Source: Thermoactinomyces mirandus (GTDB lineage Bacteria; Bacillota; Bacilli; Thermoactinomycetales; Thermoactinomycetaceae). From it: a stretch of DNA of 64,000 nucleotides. The stretch is from the NCBI RefSeq assembly GCF_013868055.1, contig NZ_JACEOL010000003.1:1-64000 (forward strand), in the 5' to 3' direction. Below, in pieces: positions 62,843 to 64,000 of this stretch. The notes beneath the pieces are model-generated. The model did not search any database, was not told the origin of the DNA, and saw only the letters and a program-made list of their open reading frames with translations. Each line of letters starts with the position of its first letter. The stretch's first letter is position 1. Both the position numbers and the translations under genes were made by a program.

Positions 62843-64000
62843 TTAAATAAGAAAAAATTCTTCTTCTGTCAGCTTATATCCGATAAGCATTGTGGTCATT
62901 CCACCACCAGAACGTGGTCGTTTCCGTTCTACACGGGCGATAGCTGTTAAGGCTTGTTTGAAGTTTCTTGCATTCTCCGAATAACATCCATTGGCACTGC
63001 ACCACCGCTGATATCGGGCATACACTTCGGATGTCCGCACCTCACTGTTAGGACTTTCCTCCAAGGCATCCTCGAAAAATAATGCTATTTTATCGCTGTC
63101 ACGCTTATAAGCCTCCGTTGCTGTCTTAACGGAATCAGGTAAAATTAAGCCTTCCTTTTTTAACAGCTGATAGCCTTCAATTAGCCAGTTGAGGATAGCA
63201 CTCTGATTCTTCGCTTTGGCGAATTCACGTTTTAAGTTTTTATCCTGCTCACTTTCATCAAAGTGTCGTTCAAAAGGGATGATTACCACTCTGCCACTGG
63301 AAAACAGTGTCATATCCGTAATAACTGGTAGATAATTGGTATTGATGTACAGCTTAAACTTTGGCGAAAAGTCAAAAGAATTCTCATGTAGAAACCTTGC
63401 ATTGATGGTGTCACCACCTGTCATGCTTTTTACTTGTGCAGCATTTAAGACAAGTCCTCTGCTAGGTTCTGAGATATTTACAAAGCGTACTCCTGCAAGC
63501 CGGGCAATATCTTCACTTGGACTTGAACTGTTATTGTTCTTTTTCAGACTGATAGTCTCTGGCCTTGCGGTACAGCCATAACTTCCCAATACCTTAAGAA
63601 CGCTCTCACATAGCGTACCTTTACCATTTCGAGTTGTAGCACCATAGAGAACAAACAGGCATTCATACCGAGTGTCTCCGCTGATACTGTAGCCAAAGGC
63701 TTTTTGGAGGAATTTTGTCTTTTCCTCATCTCCGCTCATAATCTCATGAATAAATCTATCCCATCGCTCGCTTTTTGCTTCTGGATCATACTTAACACCA
63801 GATATCTTTGTGAGTTTGTCCTCACTGTTGTGGGGACGAAAATCCATGGATATTAAAAACAAGGTTCCATTGGCACAATTGAGCATAAGCGGGTCTTGGT
63901 CAAATTCAGCCATTGATATGGGATATACGCTCTGCGCATCCTTAAGTACCGTTTCTCGGTATCTTCTTGACTGCCACTTTCGGCAATAGTCAATGTATGC
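62843..64000 (-). CDS. P4-family phage/plasmid primase-helicase, 5' end outside the window
   Basis: The frame is open to the window edge, so 385 codons are visible and the start lies further right (the ATG at 63913 is internal). RRYRETVLKDAQSVYPI, LMLNCANGTLFLISM, WDRFIHEIMSGDEEKTKFLQKAFGYSISG and LFVLYGATTRNGKGTLCESV (Walker A of superfamily 3 helicases) followed by INTNYLP and RVVIIPFERHFDE are the C-terminal helicase and D5/P4 motifs. It opens the replication origin of P4-like satellites, phages and plasmids. The N-terminal primase part is not visible. Confidence 0.9.
   Translation of the reverse strand, partial: AYIDYCRKWQSRRYRETVLKDAQSVYPISMAEFDQDPLMLNCANGTLFLISMDFRPHNSEDKLTKISGVKYDPEAKSERWDRFIHEIMSGDEEKTKFLQKAFGYSISGDTRYECLFVLYGATTRNGKGTLCESVLKVLGSYGCTARPETISLKKNNNSSSPSEDIARLAGVRFVNISEPSRGLVLNAAQVKSMTGGDTINARFLHENSFDFSPKFKLYINTNYLPVITDMTLFSSGRVVIIPFERHFDESEQDKNLKREFAKAKNQSAILNWLIEGYQLLKKEGLILPDSVKTATEAYKRDSDKIALFFEDALEESPNSEVRTSEVYARYQRWCSANGCYSENARNFKQALTAIARVERKRPRSGGGMTTMLIGYKLTEEEFFLI

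Overview
The window looks like chromosome from a Gram-positive, spore-forming member of the Bacillales, perhaps close to the Thermoactinomycetaceae. That placement is an inference from gene content: strong AGGAGG ribosome-binding sites, frequent TTG/GTG starts, a YukD/WXG100/EccC-type secretion locus, DUF1657, YmaF- and YycO-like proteins, and a cell-wall-anchored LPKTA protein. No rRNA or tRNA gene was found, so the taxonomy is soft.

Layout. 0-9.4 kb: the 5' end of a Yip1-like gene, a membrane protein, a Sfp-type phosphopantetheinyl transferase next to a type II thioesterase (natural-product accessory genes with no synthetase visible), a flavin amine oxidase, two secreted proteins, and a class III aminotransferase overlapping an RpiR regulator. 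9.4-15.4 kb: a reduced type VII secretion locus (WXG100, a three-ATPase EccC-like protein, a YukD-like ubiquitin-fold protein) followed by a sortase substrate. 15.9-18.5 kb: a decayed DUF488 gene, L-lactate dehydrogenase and a QueD-like enzyme. 19-29.2 kb: a D-glucuronate (Ashwell) catabolic unit: IclR regulator, decayed kduI/kduD, YciI, kdgK, kdgA, uxuB, uxaC, a GPH-type transporter and uxuA, read leftwards from a promoter carrying a 23-bp palindrome and a cre-like site. 29.3-33 kb: gene debris, a class A beta-lactamase with BlaI-type operators, and a broken sorbitol PTS next to an intact transaldolase-like gene. 33-37 kb: dinB, a DUF6179/DUF6323 pair and a hemolysin III protein.

37.4-49.3 kb is the most notable locus: a class II lanthipeptide cluster. 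It has two precursor genes with identical 30-residue cores, LanM, a C39-protease LanT, an ABC ATPase with one permease beside it and a second permease placed with a two-component system, a receiver-less winged-helix regulator, a DsbA-like thiol oxidoreductase and a tiny lipoprotein. Three of its promoters share one architecture: TAAGAA-like sites at offsets 0, 11 and 33 bp, with the -10 box always 7 bp past the last 7-bp site. This predicts a cluster-specific response-regulator regulon.

49.4-59.5 kb: hpaD and hpaB for 4-hydroxyphenylacetate, an SDR, short repeats that look like MITEs, a membrane protein with a disordered tail, YmaF, an amino-acid permease interrupted by one in-frame TAA, DUF1657 and an L,D-transpeptidase. 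59.6-64 kb (running off the edge) is a foreign element: large serine recombinase, TnpW, a lone HK97-type capsid protein and a P4-family primase/helicase. That set suggests a phage satellite or a capsid-carrying transposon.
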